Below are positions 1 to 6,689 of a stretch of DNA of 9,880 nucleotides, in pieces (the stretch's first letter is position 1; each line of letters starts with the position of its first letter). The notes beneath the pieces are model-generated. The model was not told the origin of the DNA. It saw only the letters and a program-made list of their open reading frames with translations, and ran no database searches. Made by a program: the position numbers and the translations under genes. This DNA is from Nitrososphaerota archaeon. GTDB lineage: Archaea > Thermoproteota > Nitrososphaeria > Nitrososphaerales > CADDZS01. The DNA lies in NCBI GenBank assembly GCA_027314685.1, contig DAHVAI010000455.1:1-9880 (forward strand). The letters are read 5' to 3'.

Positions 1-1297
1 TGGTCAATGGGATGGAGGCATAAGTGGAATTAGCTAGTATGGTGACTTGCGGGGGAACTGTTCCAGTAGACGGATCCAAGGATTGCAGCGAAACAACAAC
101 AGGTACAATTGATTTTTCTGGACTACCTGAAGGATCGTGCAGTTGGACGATTAGATTGTTGTAAGTCTGGTTGTTAGCGATCACAGTGGAAGGCTCAGCA
201 TAGAGTCCAAGAGTTGTAGCTGCCTTTGTGACTAGACCGAGATTTCCCTGGGCTGTAACGTAATCAGAGGCAGTAGCGGTAATCGTGGTATTCCCAGCCA
301 AACCTGTTGTAGTGAAAGTAGCATACGCATAGCTCTGTCCAGCTGGGATCTCAACGACCTGCTGAACCGATCCGACGGAGGCAACGGAACTAGTTAGTGT
401 AACAATAATGTTTCCAGGTGCAGGGGACGGGCTACTATTGTTCGCATTTATCACTTCAACGGCAATGTTCTGATGAGTTGCACCATCTGAGTAGAGAATT
501 GGAGGTGCAAACTCAATAGCAAGAGAATCTGGAATGGATGCGCCGCTGCCGACCGTTGTCATAACAGCAGAGCCAGGAGCGAGACTTTCTGCTGAAGCAG
601 TGATGACCGACTGGCCGGAGGAATTGGTTGCGGTGAACGTAGTATACGCATAATTTTGGTTTGCAGGAATAGTAAGAGGGCTCTGAACGTTTCCAACTTG
701 GGTTATTGATGATGAAAGTGTCACAGTTATGCTGTTTGCAAGGTTTACTGGATTTCCAAAGGCATCGACGGCTTCAACCACCACACGCGAAGTCGTGCCT
801 GATTGTGCGAGGATTTGATCTGGGCTCAAGAATACCTCCAGAGCAGTAGGTATACCTCCGAAGGTCTCTGTCTTCAAAGTTAGGTTAGCAGGTTGATACC
901 CTTGCGCTACCGCATAAACAGTGGTTGTTCCTGGCAAAGTTGTTGTCGTGAAACTCACATCGTAGTACAAGTCTCCTGCAGGAAATGTAATGGTCGAAGG
1001 CAAAGTTCCGGTCTGGGCGTTTGATGAACTTAGTTGTATTGTCACGTCAGAACTAGGTATCACTGCGTCGCTCGAACCCGTGGCCACGAATTGGATGACT
1101 ACGGCATTGTATGTGCCTCCGTCTGCAGGTAAGATTGGTGGCCGTGCGGAGAGAGACAACTCTACACCAGGCGTTGTCGCCGCCGCTGAACTGTGAGATA
1201 TTCCAGAAATTAGAAGGGGAAATGCCGAAGCTATCATCAGTGAGAGAACTATTGCCACAATGAATTTTCTGAAACAGTAAAGTCTTGTTTTGGTCAA
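1..1297 (-). CDS. Exported surface protein with tandem Big/invasin-like Ig domains (partial, C-terminus off the left edge)
   Basis: The frame is open from 1297 to the window edge and gives 432 residues. A TTG start at 1297 gives a good Sec signal peptide: basic residues (Lys3, Arg5, Arg10, Lys11), a hydrophobic core at about 12-32, and a likely cleavage near Ala38-Ala40. An in-frame TAA lies upstream, and no ATG precedes the hydrophobic core. After the signal come about four repeats of roughly 105 residues: 44-146, 149-250, 256-357 and 361 onward. Each repeats the order 'P..L..DG', 'ITVTLSSS..VG.V', 'IPAG..YAY.TF.TT' and 'TTITA.A'. This is the Thr/Ser/Val-rich pattern of bacterial Ig-like (Big/invasin/intimin) domains. 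Such domains normally act as extracellular stalks or adhesins, so a cell-surface or S-layer-anchored role is inferred. The C-terminal anchor is not visible. The gene diverges from the pilin gene at 1531. Confidence 0.85.
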   Translation of the reverse strand, partial: MTKTRLYCFRKFIVAIVLSLMIASAFPLLISGISHSSAAATTPGVELSLSARPPILPADGGTYNAVVIQFVATGSSDAVIPSSDVTIQLSSSNAQTGTLPSTITFPAGDLYYDVSFTTTTLPGTTTVYAVAQGYQPANLTLKTETFGGIPTALEVFLSPDQILAQSGTTSRVVVEAVDAFGNPVNLANSITVTLSSSITQVGNVQSPLTIPANQNYAYTTFTATNSSGQSVITASAESLAPGSAVMTTVGSGASIPDSLAIEFAPPILYSDGATHQNIAVEVINANNSSPSPAPGNIIVTLTSSVASVGSVQQVVEIPAGQSYAYATFTTTGLAGNTTITATASDYVTAQGNLGLVTKAATTLGLYAEPSTVIANNQTYNNLIVQLHDPSGSPEKSIVPVVVSLQSLDPSTGTVPPQVTILANSTYASIPLT

Positions 1298-1329
1298 GTT
1301 AAGAAAAATCAGGAGTAAAGTCCATTCTT

Positions 1330-1339
1330 CTTATTATAG
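1330..1339 (-). promoter_or_regulatory. Candidate TATA box for the Big-domain surface gene
   Basis: On the minus strand this reads CTATAATAAG, an archaeal A-box-like sequence 33-42 bases before the TTG start at 1297. That would put transcription initiation about 10 bases before the start codon. No Shine-Dalgarno is visible there, so a very short leader fits. Seen by eye only. Confidence 0.35.
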
Positions 1340-1489
1340 TGGTTGTGGACTCTACATCCTAATTTCAATTTCTAATCAAACAATTACAGGAAAAACATCT
1401 TGAGAATAAGTCTATTTCATTTAAAGGAAGAGACCGGATATGGATTTGGAATCTATACCAAGGCCCAGAGTTTGTAATCAAAACCGCAT

Positions 1490-1518
1490 CTTCCTAAACC
1501 CTATTATTAGGACGGAAG
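1490..1518 (+). promoter_or_regulatory. Promoter region of the pilin gene: TATA-like box inside an inverted repeat
   Basis: TATTATTA at 1502-1509 lies 22-29 bases before the ATG at 1531, the right distance for a leaderless archaeal transcript. No Shine-Dalgarno precedes that ATG. The box is overlapped by a perfect inverted repeat, TCCTAA (1492-1497) and TTAGGA (1507-1512) with a 9-base spacer. CTTCC (1490-1494) and GGAAG (1514-1518) extend it as an alternative outer pairing. A regulator bound here could compete with TBP. The operator role is inference. Confidence 0.4.
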
Positions 1519-1530
1519 CACTTTGGATTC

Positions 1531-2067
1531 ATGAACACAAAAACTCTAAGGATGAAGAATAGCAAGAAGGGAGTTACTCCTGTCATTGCTACAATCATTC
1601 TGATCGCAGGAACACTCGTCTTGGCACTCGTCGTCGGCGCTTACACGTTTGGTCTCTTCGGTTCGAACGTGAAGACCGTCACACTATCATCAGCAACACT
1701 CTACGGAGGAGTAGCAAATGAGAAGGGGTACATTACCGGTACTACGTTGAACAGCACTAGCTACATAGTATTCTCACTCAACAACCCAGGTTCATCGTCG
1801 AGCATTACGGGAGTCACTCTAACAGGCTCTGGAATCAAAAGTATGACAACTTGGGAAAATAGCACAGCAGTAGCTGTTCCATTCACCTCCACTTCGGCAG
1901 GAGACTCGAACTACATGGCGGGTGGTCAAGTCACTTCGTACACATTGTACCCTACCATGGCAGCTGGCACAGGAGCTACACAATCGGTTACGACAGGACA
2001 GGTGTTCAACTACGTCATCTCCTTCGCTAACGGTCAGTCAGTTTCAGGTTCACTGATTGCACAATAG
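1531..2067 (+). CDS. Archaellin/type IV pilin-like protein
   Basis: A 178-residue protein with a class III signal peptide. The leader is basic and ends in Lys12-Lys13-Gly14, with predicted cleavage after Gly14 by archaeal prepilin peptidase. The mature protein starts VTPVIATIILIAGTLVLALV, the hydrophobic helix that forms the filament core. The rest (about 45-178) is Ser/Thr/Gly-rich beta-sandwich sequence without cysteines, ending in an 'ISFANGQ' strand that matches the usual C-terminal edge of archaeal pilins. The length is normal for an archaellin or adhesive pilin subunit. ATG 1531 is used; Met8 (1552) would give a shorter leader and cannot be excluded. The gene is monocistronic, with its own promoter and terminator, which suits an abundant major subunit. 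A decayed relative lies at 6131-6664. Archaellin and adhesion pilin cannot be told apart without the motor genes. Confidence 0.9.
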   Translation: MNTKTLRMKNSKKGVTPVIATIILIAGTLVLALVVGAYTFGLFGSNVKTVTLSSATLYGGVANEKGYITGTTLNSTSYIVFSLNNPGSSSSITGVTLTGSGIKSMTTWENSTAVAVPFTSTSAGDSNYMAGGQVTSYTLYPTMAAGTGATQSVTTGQVFNYVISFANGQSVSGSLIAQ

Positions 2068-2082
2068 ATCAGAACGAAATGG

Positions 2083-2120
2083 GGGAACTAAGGTTCCCTT
2101 TCCCTCCTCTTTTTATTTTC
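2083..2120 (+). terminator. Hairpin plus T-rich tract after the pilin gene
   Basis: GGGAAC (2083-2088) pairs with GTTCCC (2093-2098) around a TAAG loop. It is followed directly by a pyrimidine tract with TTTTTATTTTC, 16 bases past the stop codon. Archaeal termination relies mainly on the T-rich stretch. The hairpin could also stabilise the 3' end of an abundant subunit mRNA. Confidence 0.6.
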
Positions 2121-2167
2121 TTAATAGATCATGAATATCGACTAACTTGGTGAGAGTTATTGAATCC

Positions 2168-2176
2168 AATTATATC
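2168..2176 (+). promoter_or_regulatory. Candidate TATA box for the three-pilin cluster
   Basis: AATTATATC lies about 85 bases before the GTG at 2258 and would give a leader of roughly 60 bases. A second weak candidate, AATTTAGATT at 2221-2230, would give an almost leaderless transcript. The 190-base gap between 2067 and 2258 otherwise holds only the terminator at 2083-2120, so a promoter for the downstream cluster is expected here. Confidence 0.3.
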
Positions 2177-2257
2177 AGGAATTGCAGATTACCTGGATTA
2201 TTTGTCAAAGCGAACATCGGAATTTAGATTACTAAACTTGCCTCAGAAAAGCCGAGT

Positions 2258-2785
2258 GTGCCAATATTGAAGAAATCGAGATTTCACAAGAGATCTAAAT
2301 TAGCTATCAGTGCCGTGATCGGCTCAGTCATGATGATTGGTGTTACCCTTGCTGTGGGATTTGCTGCCTGGGCCTGGGCTTCCGGAGCCGCAAGTTCTAG
2401 CGAGAAAAGTTTTGGCAACTCCGTCTCTTGCAATATGAATTACTTGAATGAACATTTTTCAATAATTAACGTGAATTATACTTCACCTTCAAGTGTTACT
2501 GTGTGGTTTTACAACTATGGAAATACTAGCGTATACATAAAGGAGATCATAGCTAGTAACATCACAAGCATTTCTGGTGATTCTTGGTCTGATCCAATTA
2601 CGGGAACGAATTCGATAGTTCCTTGCGCTAACTACGCATCAGTTTCGTATTATACCAAGCTACCTGCTGGCACAGTCACGCCAGTCACGTTCCAGGTTAG
2701 TGTTACTCTAATATCCGGAGTGATCTACCAGTTTGAAGCTTTAGGCATTTACGGCACTACATACACGTATCAGCAAACACGGTGA
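2258..2785 (+). CDS. Small type IV pilin-like protein, first gene of a three-pilin cluster
   Basis: A 175-residue protein read from GTG 2258; TTG 2267 is the only close alternative. Basic leader residues (Lys5, Lys6, Arg8, Lys11, Arg12, Lys14) precede a likely prepilin-peptidase site after Ala16, giving a mature start of ISAVIGSVMMIGVTLAVGFA. The helix ends in a Trp-rich stretch, 'AAWAWASG' (36-43), and is followed by 'EKSFGNS', a layout seen in minor archaeal pilins. The segment at about 80-100, 'TVWFYNYGNTSVYIKEI', matches the conserved beta-strand 'V.vyNyG...v.i' of archaeal pilin heads. Two cysteines, 58 and 123, may form a disulfide. The stop codon is embedded in the Shine-Dalgarno of the next gene, so the two are translationally coupled. 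Probably a minor or core pilin of a filament shared with the next two proteins. Confidence 0.82.
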   Translation: MPILKKSRFHKRSKLAISAVIGSVMMIGVTLAVGFAAWAWASGAASSSEKSFGNSVSCNMNYLNEHFSIINVNYTSPSSVTVWFYNYGNTSVYIKEIIASNITSISGDSWSDPITGTNSIVPCANYASVSYYTKLPAGTVTPVTFQVSVTLISGVIYQFEALGIYGTTYTYQQTR

Positions 2786-2787
2786 TC
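2781..2787 (+). promoter_or_regulatory. Perfect archaeal Shine-Dalgarno overlapping the upstream stop codon
   Basis: GGTGATC is complementary to the conserved 3' end of archaeal 16S rRNA (GATCACC). It lies five bases before ATG 2793 and contains the TGA (2783-2785) of the upstream pilin, so it fixes the start of the next gene and implies coupled translation. Confidence 0.75.
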
Positions 2788-2792
2788 CCTAG

Positions 2793-4220
2793 ATGGATAC
2801 TGGGAAATTAGGCAAGAGCTCTAGTCACAAAGGGGTATCTTCCATTGTTGGAGGCCTGATCGTATTCGGAATGATATTCTCAATTGCCTACGGATACTTT
2901 TACACCATTGGGCAGGACCAGAGAGTCTATCAAACTGCTCAACAACAAAGCTACGTCAATACTTCGCTTGCAGGAGAAGAGTCCGTATTCGTGACGGGGA
3001 TGATATCTGGTGGCAAGGTAGCATTCATGTTAAACAATAGTGGCATTCCCGTCATAATAACAAGTTATCTGGTAACAGATCAAAGTGGGAAGGTGGACGC
3101 CTATTCGAGCGGAACCATATCGCAAGCTTCGTCCTGCAAGACAACCGCCACAGTTCCCTGCTCCTTGAATCAAGGGATCGGCACGATCTTAATCACTGGC
3201 ATTGGTTATGCCGCAGGCAATTATTATACTATGAAAATAGTTACTAGCCGGGGCTCGACTTTCACAGGGACTTATCCCACAAACCAGATTACCTCTACAT
3301 CGATCAACTCCATTGTTGCTTCTGGAATTGGATCCGTGGTTATGATTTTCAGTTCATTCGTCTTCTATCCATACTCACAAACTGGAGGCCCGTGGGTCAT
3401 CAATCTTTCTAGCCCCATGAATGCCGCAATCACACCTTATTCGAAACACATGGTGCTGGGAGTGCAAGTAACTAATGACGACCCTCAAGCCGGAACGATA
3501 GTCTTGGACTCGCACACTGACTTGTGGACTTTTGTTTCTTGTTCAGGAGGCTGCGGAACTCAATCGATATTATTCTTCTACATAATGAATGTCGCTCCAA
3601 GTGGAACAGTAACAAGCACCTCACAGGGTTCTTTTGTACCAATCTCCATACCTTATGGTGCAACGGTCACATTGTATTTCGGATCTCAGAACGACCTTTC
3701 TCTAGGTAGTTACAATTATCAATCAATCACTGACGCCGTGGGTGAGCATGATGTCTTCCTTATTCTCTCTGGTACCAAGGTCTTAACCTCAAACTCGACT
3801 CTTTATTCACAAAATCTACCATTTGCGGCCACTTTCACCGCGGACAACATCGCCTCATATTCACAGAACGTCTATTCGTGTTCGCCTGGAACGCAGCAAA
3901 ACTTCCAGCTCTCGATTACAAATTCCAAATATTCTGCTTATACCATAAACCAACTCACTGTTGATACCTCTGGGTTGTCAGTCGTTACTCCCATTTCCTC
4001 GCCGTCAGGATGGACTGGGAGCTACAATTCTAACACAGAGACCATTACCTGGTCGACGACCGGGTCAGGAATTGGTATTGGAAGCACTGTGACATTTTCA
4101 TGGACTGCTAACATACCATCGGGAAGCGCTGGAACTCAGTACACGTTTCCCTCAACCGCGTACTTCAGCGGTGGATCAATCACTTCTCAACAGGTTACAA
4201 CCGGCTGCTATATCGTCTGA
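2793..4220 (+). CDS. Large pilin-like surface protein, paralogue 1
   Basis: A 475-residue protein with a class III leader: Lys13-Gly14, then VSSIVGGLIVFGMIFSIAYG. The helix (about 15-37) is followed by a roughly 435-residue Ser/Thr/Gly/Tyr-rich ectodomain, about three times the size of an ordinary pilin head. It aligns end to end with the next gene: both have 'GIP.I..S...TD', 'YT.KIVTSRG' (148-154 here), 'QVTN.DP' (225-231), 'SH.DL' (240-244), 'DNIA' (351-354) and a terminal 'GCY' (471-473). Cysteines lie at 115, 123, 250, 254, 363 and 472; all but Cys115 are shared with the paralogue. The last 120 residues look like one more beta-sandwich. Likely a filament-tip or minor pilin bearing an adhesive domain, assembled by the pilus machinery via its N-terminus. 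I do not recognise a named family for the ectodomain. Confidence 0.82.
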   Translation: MDTGKLGKSSSHKGVSSIVGGLIVFGMIFSIAYGYFYTIGQDQRVYQTAQQQSYVNTSLAGEESVFVTGMISGGKVAFMLNNSGIPVIITSYLVTDQSGKVDAYSSGTISQASSCKTTATVPCSLNQGIGTILITGIGYAAGNYYTMKIVTSRGSTFTGTYPTNQITSTSINSIVASGIGSVVMIFSSFVFYPYSQTGGPWVINLSSPMNAAITPYSKHMVLGVQVTNDDPQAGTIVLDSHTDLWTFVSCSGGCGTQSILFFYIMNVAPSGTVTSTSQGSFVPISIPYGATVTLYFGSQNDLSLGSYNYQSITDAVGEHDVFLILSGTKVLTSNSTLYSQNLPFAATFTADNIASYSQNVYSCSPGTQQNFQLSITNSKYSAYTINQLTVDTSGLSVVTPISSPSGWTGSYNSNTETITWSTTGSGIGIGSTVTFSWTANIPSGSAGTQYTFPSTAYFSGGSITSQQVTTGCYIV

Positions 4221-4224
4221 TTAC

Positions 4225-4230
4225 GGAGAG
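4225..4230 (+). promoter_or_regulatory. Shine-Dalgarno that supports a TTG start
   Basis: GGAGAG lies eight bases before TTG 4239 in the 18-base gap between the two large pilin genes. No ATG occurs in frame before the hydrophobic helix, so this site decides the start and preserves the basic prepilin leader. Confidence 0.6.
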
Positions 4231-4238
4231 ATTTAGAG

Positions 4239-5651
4239 TTGCAACGACGGCGATTAGCATGTAGAAGAAAAGCTTACTCTACCATCATAGGAGGAGTAAT
4301 CGTTCTGGCAATGGCATTCTCAATTCTGTATGGCTACTTTTTCTTTGTTTCTCAAGGAGATCAAATCCAGCTTAGCGCAACACTTCAAAATAACGAAGCA
4401 TCTCTTCTGAAAACCGAAGAGAAATTCACTCTTACTGCATCTCTAATCGGTCCTGCCATTTCATTTACAGTTGACAACACCGGAATTCCTATAATAGTTG
4501 TTTCAGACATGATAACTGATACATCTACTGGACAAGTAGTTCAGTTCAATTCCGGATCAAACTCGGATCCATCGTTGCCCTGCTCTATCGGAGAAGGACA
4601 ATCGGTCACATTCAACACGGGTTTCGTTTACCCAACCGGAGGAGAATATACGGTCAAGATCGTTACATCAAGAGGAAATACAGAGACCGCGCTATACCCA
4701 TCGCTTCAACCATCATTGCGGGCTATTAATTCTCAGATCGCTGCAGGACTGGGTTCGCTGTCGTTGAATTTCTCCTCGTTTGCGTGTCACGTTTACACTC
4801 AAACGAGTGGTTCTTATGTAATTGATACCGCGCAATCGTATTCGGGCTCGCTAGTTCCTTATGCAACCCAGATCGTGTTTTCGCTTCAAGTCACGAACAA
4901 CGATCCAAACCAGGCGTCTATCACAATCAATTCGCACTCAGATCTCTTCGTTTACCAGCAATGCGTCCAAGGTTGTGGGCAGCAACCGCTAATTGTATTT
5001 TACGTAGTTAACGTCGGATCTGGTGGAACCATCACAAGTACTTCTAAAGGATCATTTGCTCCAATAGTGATCCCATATGGCAACTCGACAACGCTATACT
5101 TTGCTTCGGTAAACGATCTCGCGCTAGGCTCATTCGCTCCGCTGGGAGTAAGCGGGTCGCACAGTTACGGTTATGGTGAAAACGATGTCTTCTTGGTCAT
5201 AACCGGCGCAAACACATATTCCCAGGACGCGGTGCTATATGCACAGACTCTACCTTTCGCGGCATCGTATGTATCTGATAACATCGCATTCTTCTCGAAT
5301 ACTCCTGTCACGTGCACGCAAGGCACACTCAATACTTTCACATTAACAATCCTGAACTCTCAGTGGTCGAACCCAAAATACGCGATGAACGGTGTCACCA
5401 TTAATGCAACAGCGCTTACATCCGCTACTGGGACATCTACTCCAACCTGGAAAGCCAGCGGTACCGGCACGATCACATTCACACCAACTAACTCCAACAA
5501 AGACGTACCTCCAGGCCAATCTATTACTTTCACTTGGAGCGGTACTGTATCTTCCGCAGTAGGAACACAGGAGATCTTTCCGCTTACAATTAGGTGGAGT
5601 GGTGGTACCGTGACTGTTCAGCAATCTGCAGTCGGGTGCTACGTGGGTTAG
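4239..5651 (+). CDS. Large pilin-like surface protein, paralogue 2
   Basis: A 470-residue protein from TTG 4239, last of the cluster. The leader is very basic (Arg3-Arg5, Arg9, Arg10, Lys11), with a predicted prepilin-peptidase site after Ala12 and a mature start of YSTIIGGVIVLAMAFSILYG. The helix shares the 'GG.IV...M.FSI.YGYF' pattern with the preceding gene, a signature unlike the 'TPVIAT' type at 1531. The ectodomain aligns over its whole length with paralogue 1. Shared cysteines are 115, 242, 246, 359 and 467; Cys8 (in the leader) and Cys183 are its own. 'C..GCG' (242-247) resembles a close disulfide pair. A tandem duplication followed by divergence is the simplest origin. Both copies were kept, and the proteins may pair as a heteromeric tip or adhesin complex with the small pilin at 2258; this is inference. 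No clear terminator follows. Confidence 0.82.
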   Translation: MQRRRLACRRKAYSTIIGGVIVLAMAFSILYGYFFFVSQGDQIQLSATLQNNEASLLKTEEKFTLTASLIGPAISFTVDNTGIPIIVVSDMITDTSTGQVVQFNSGSNSDPSLPCSIGEGQSVTFNTGFVYPTGGEYTVKIVTSRGNTETALYPSLQPSLRAINSQIAAGLGSLSLNFSSFACHVYTQTSGSYVIDTAQSYSGSLVPYATQIVFSLQVTNNDPNQASITINSHSDLFVYQQCVQGCGQQPLIVFYVVNVGSGGTITSTSKGSFAPIVIPYGNSTTLYFASVNDLALGSFAPLGVSGSHSYGYGENDVFLVITGANTYSQDAVLYAQTLPFAASYVSDNIAFFSNTPVTCTQGTLNTFTLTILNSQWSNPKYAMNGVTINATALTSATGTSTPTWKASGTGTITFTPTNSNKDVPPGQSITFTWSGTVSSAVGTQEIFPLTIRWSGGTVTVQQSAVGCYVG

Positions 5652-5816
5652 ATTAGTGAGAATAAAGCCAGGCTGTAGCTTGTTTTCAAACGTATCCACA
5701 AATTTGTTCTGACTTCTTAGGAACGACATCATCGAAGTTAGCGACTCCTTTCCTAACTACATGATAACAGAAGATGCGGATATCCAAAGCGGCAAACCTC
5801 CCTAGATGATCAGGTT
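5652..5816. other. Spacer after the pilin cluster
   Basis: I see no gene here. AAGC (5666-5669) and GCTT (5678-5681) could form a weak four-pair hairpin just before GTTTTC, a poor terminator candidate for the cluster. GATGATC at 5805-5811 is one base off the GGTGATC Shine-Dalgarno and lies five bases before ATG 5817. Confidence 0.4.
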
Positions 5817-6120
5817 ATGAGTAAACATGCGAGAATGTTTCGCACGAGAAGCTACTTTCTAGAACGAATCAGCTCAAAATCATTCGTATTCACATTCATT
5901 CTCGTGACGGCTCTATGCATAATGGATATAGGCGATCTTCGGATGGGCAAACTTGAATGGGGTATATCTTTCATATGATTCAGCATTGAGCTACTACACG
6001 ATTCTAAGTCTGTACTTGTTCTGCGTGATGGAAGGATTTGGTCTGTCACTCTTGGTTTGGACAGGGAAGCTTGCACTTTCCAATTGTAAGAGTCACTCTC
6101 AGACAAATCGTTATATTTAA
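5817..6120 (+). pseudogene. Small two-helix membrane protein split by a frameshift
   Basis: From ATG 5817 (Shine-Dalgarno-like GATGATC five bases upstream) one frame runs 53 codons to TGA 5976-5978. It gives a basic N-terminus and a hydrophobic helix, SFVFTFILVTALCIMDIG. Near GGGG at 5959-5962 the neighbouring frame takes over and runs to TAA 6118-6120. It encodes a second hydrophobic stretch, YYTILSLYLFCVMEGFGLSL, and a short basic tail. Removing one G of the run joins the two into about 100 residues with two membrane helices. The frames together look protein-like, while the opposite-strand frame here is Ser/Arg/Pro-rich shadow. It could be a true pseudogene, a sequencing error in the G run, or programmed frameshifting. 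I do not recognise the family. Confidence 0.45.
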
Positions 6121-6130
6121 TTGAACACTT

Positions 6131-6664
6131 CTATGTTAGCTTATTCCCACTATTGTGCAAGAGGTAACTCGTGGTAATCTGACCGTCAGAGAGACTGATT
6201 TTCAATAGATACGACGCATCGATTGTTATGGTGGCAACTGGTAACTATACGGGGTAGATTTTGAAAGGACACATAATTCCTCCCGCCAAGCGACTTCGAC
6301 CATTAGGAAACAAGACATTTCCCACTTGATTATTGTTTGATGTCGACCAACGTGCAATAGGGTTGGTCCACTCGCAATCGTTCAATTGCAGCTAGGTAAT
6401 GTTCTATTTAGGCCCTTTATCGCGCTCCATAATAGGCTTGCTGTAGATATGATGGTTAGTTTGTCAGTACTAGGCGCCTGAAGTGAGCATTCCAGTAATC
6501 ATGGTCATCTTTTCAGAGTTTGGTGCAATCAAACCGAATGAGATTTCGGCGAGAACAAATGCACAAACCAGGGATATTGAAAATAGAATCATCACTGCGA
6601 TCGCAGGAGTAAATCCACGAGAGTCCCTCGATCCAATTTGGTGCCTAGGAATTAATGTAACCAC
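6131..6664 (-). pseudogene. Decayed archaellin/pilin gene, relative of the gene at 1531
   Basis: From GTG 6664 the frame encodes a basic leader ending Ser-Arg-Gly17, then FTPAIAVMILFSISLVCAFV. It aligns without gaps to the pilin at 1531 from its cleavage site to about residue 60 (TP.IA..IL...LV.A.V, then FGL...N). The same frame carries on through stops at 6470-6472 (TAG), 6464-6466 (TGA), 6404-6406, 6392-6394 and 6245-6247 (TAG). It still shows 'AGG......YP' (codons 127-138; 130-141 in the pilin) and a C-terminal 'KISLSDGQ' (155-162) matching 'VISFANGQ' (162-169). It ends at TAG 6131-6133: 177 codons against 178 in the intact gene. The frame is preserved throughout, so decay was mostly by point mutation plus small in-frame deletions. 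The first 64 residues might still be made as a headless pilin, but this is unlikely to assemble. Confidence 0.75.
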
Positions 6665-6689
6665 TCAAGAATTGAATTTTATCAATAGG

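Noticed and set aside
990..1196. 68-residue plus-strand frame inside the Big-domain gene
   Set aside because: It lies antisense to a continuous minus-strand coding frame with clear repeats and signal peptide, and reads as a shadow.
3472..3709. Short frames on both strands inside the first large pilin gene
   Set aside because: Both are wholly inside the strongly coding 475-residue frame, with Arg/Ser/Leu-rich shadow composition.
5343..5732. 129-residue minus-strand frame across the end of the second large pilin gene
   Set aside because: Most of it is antisense to the conserved C-terminal domain shared by both paralogues; Arg/Cys/Ser-rich with no recognisable motif.
5852..6106. 84-residue minus-strand frame
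   Set aside because: Composition is Ser/Arg/Pro-rich with no hydrophobic core. The plus strand here shows two membrane helices and a plausible start, so this is the shadow.
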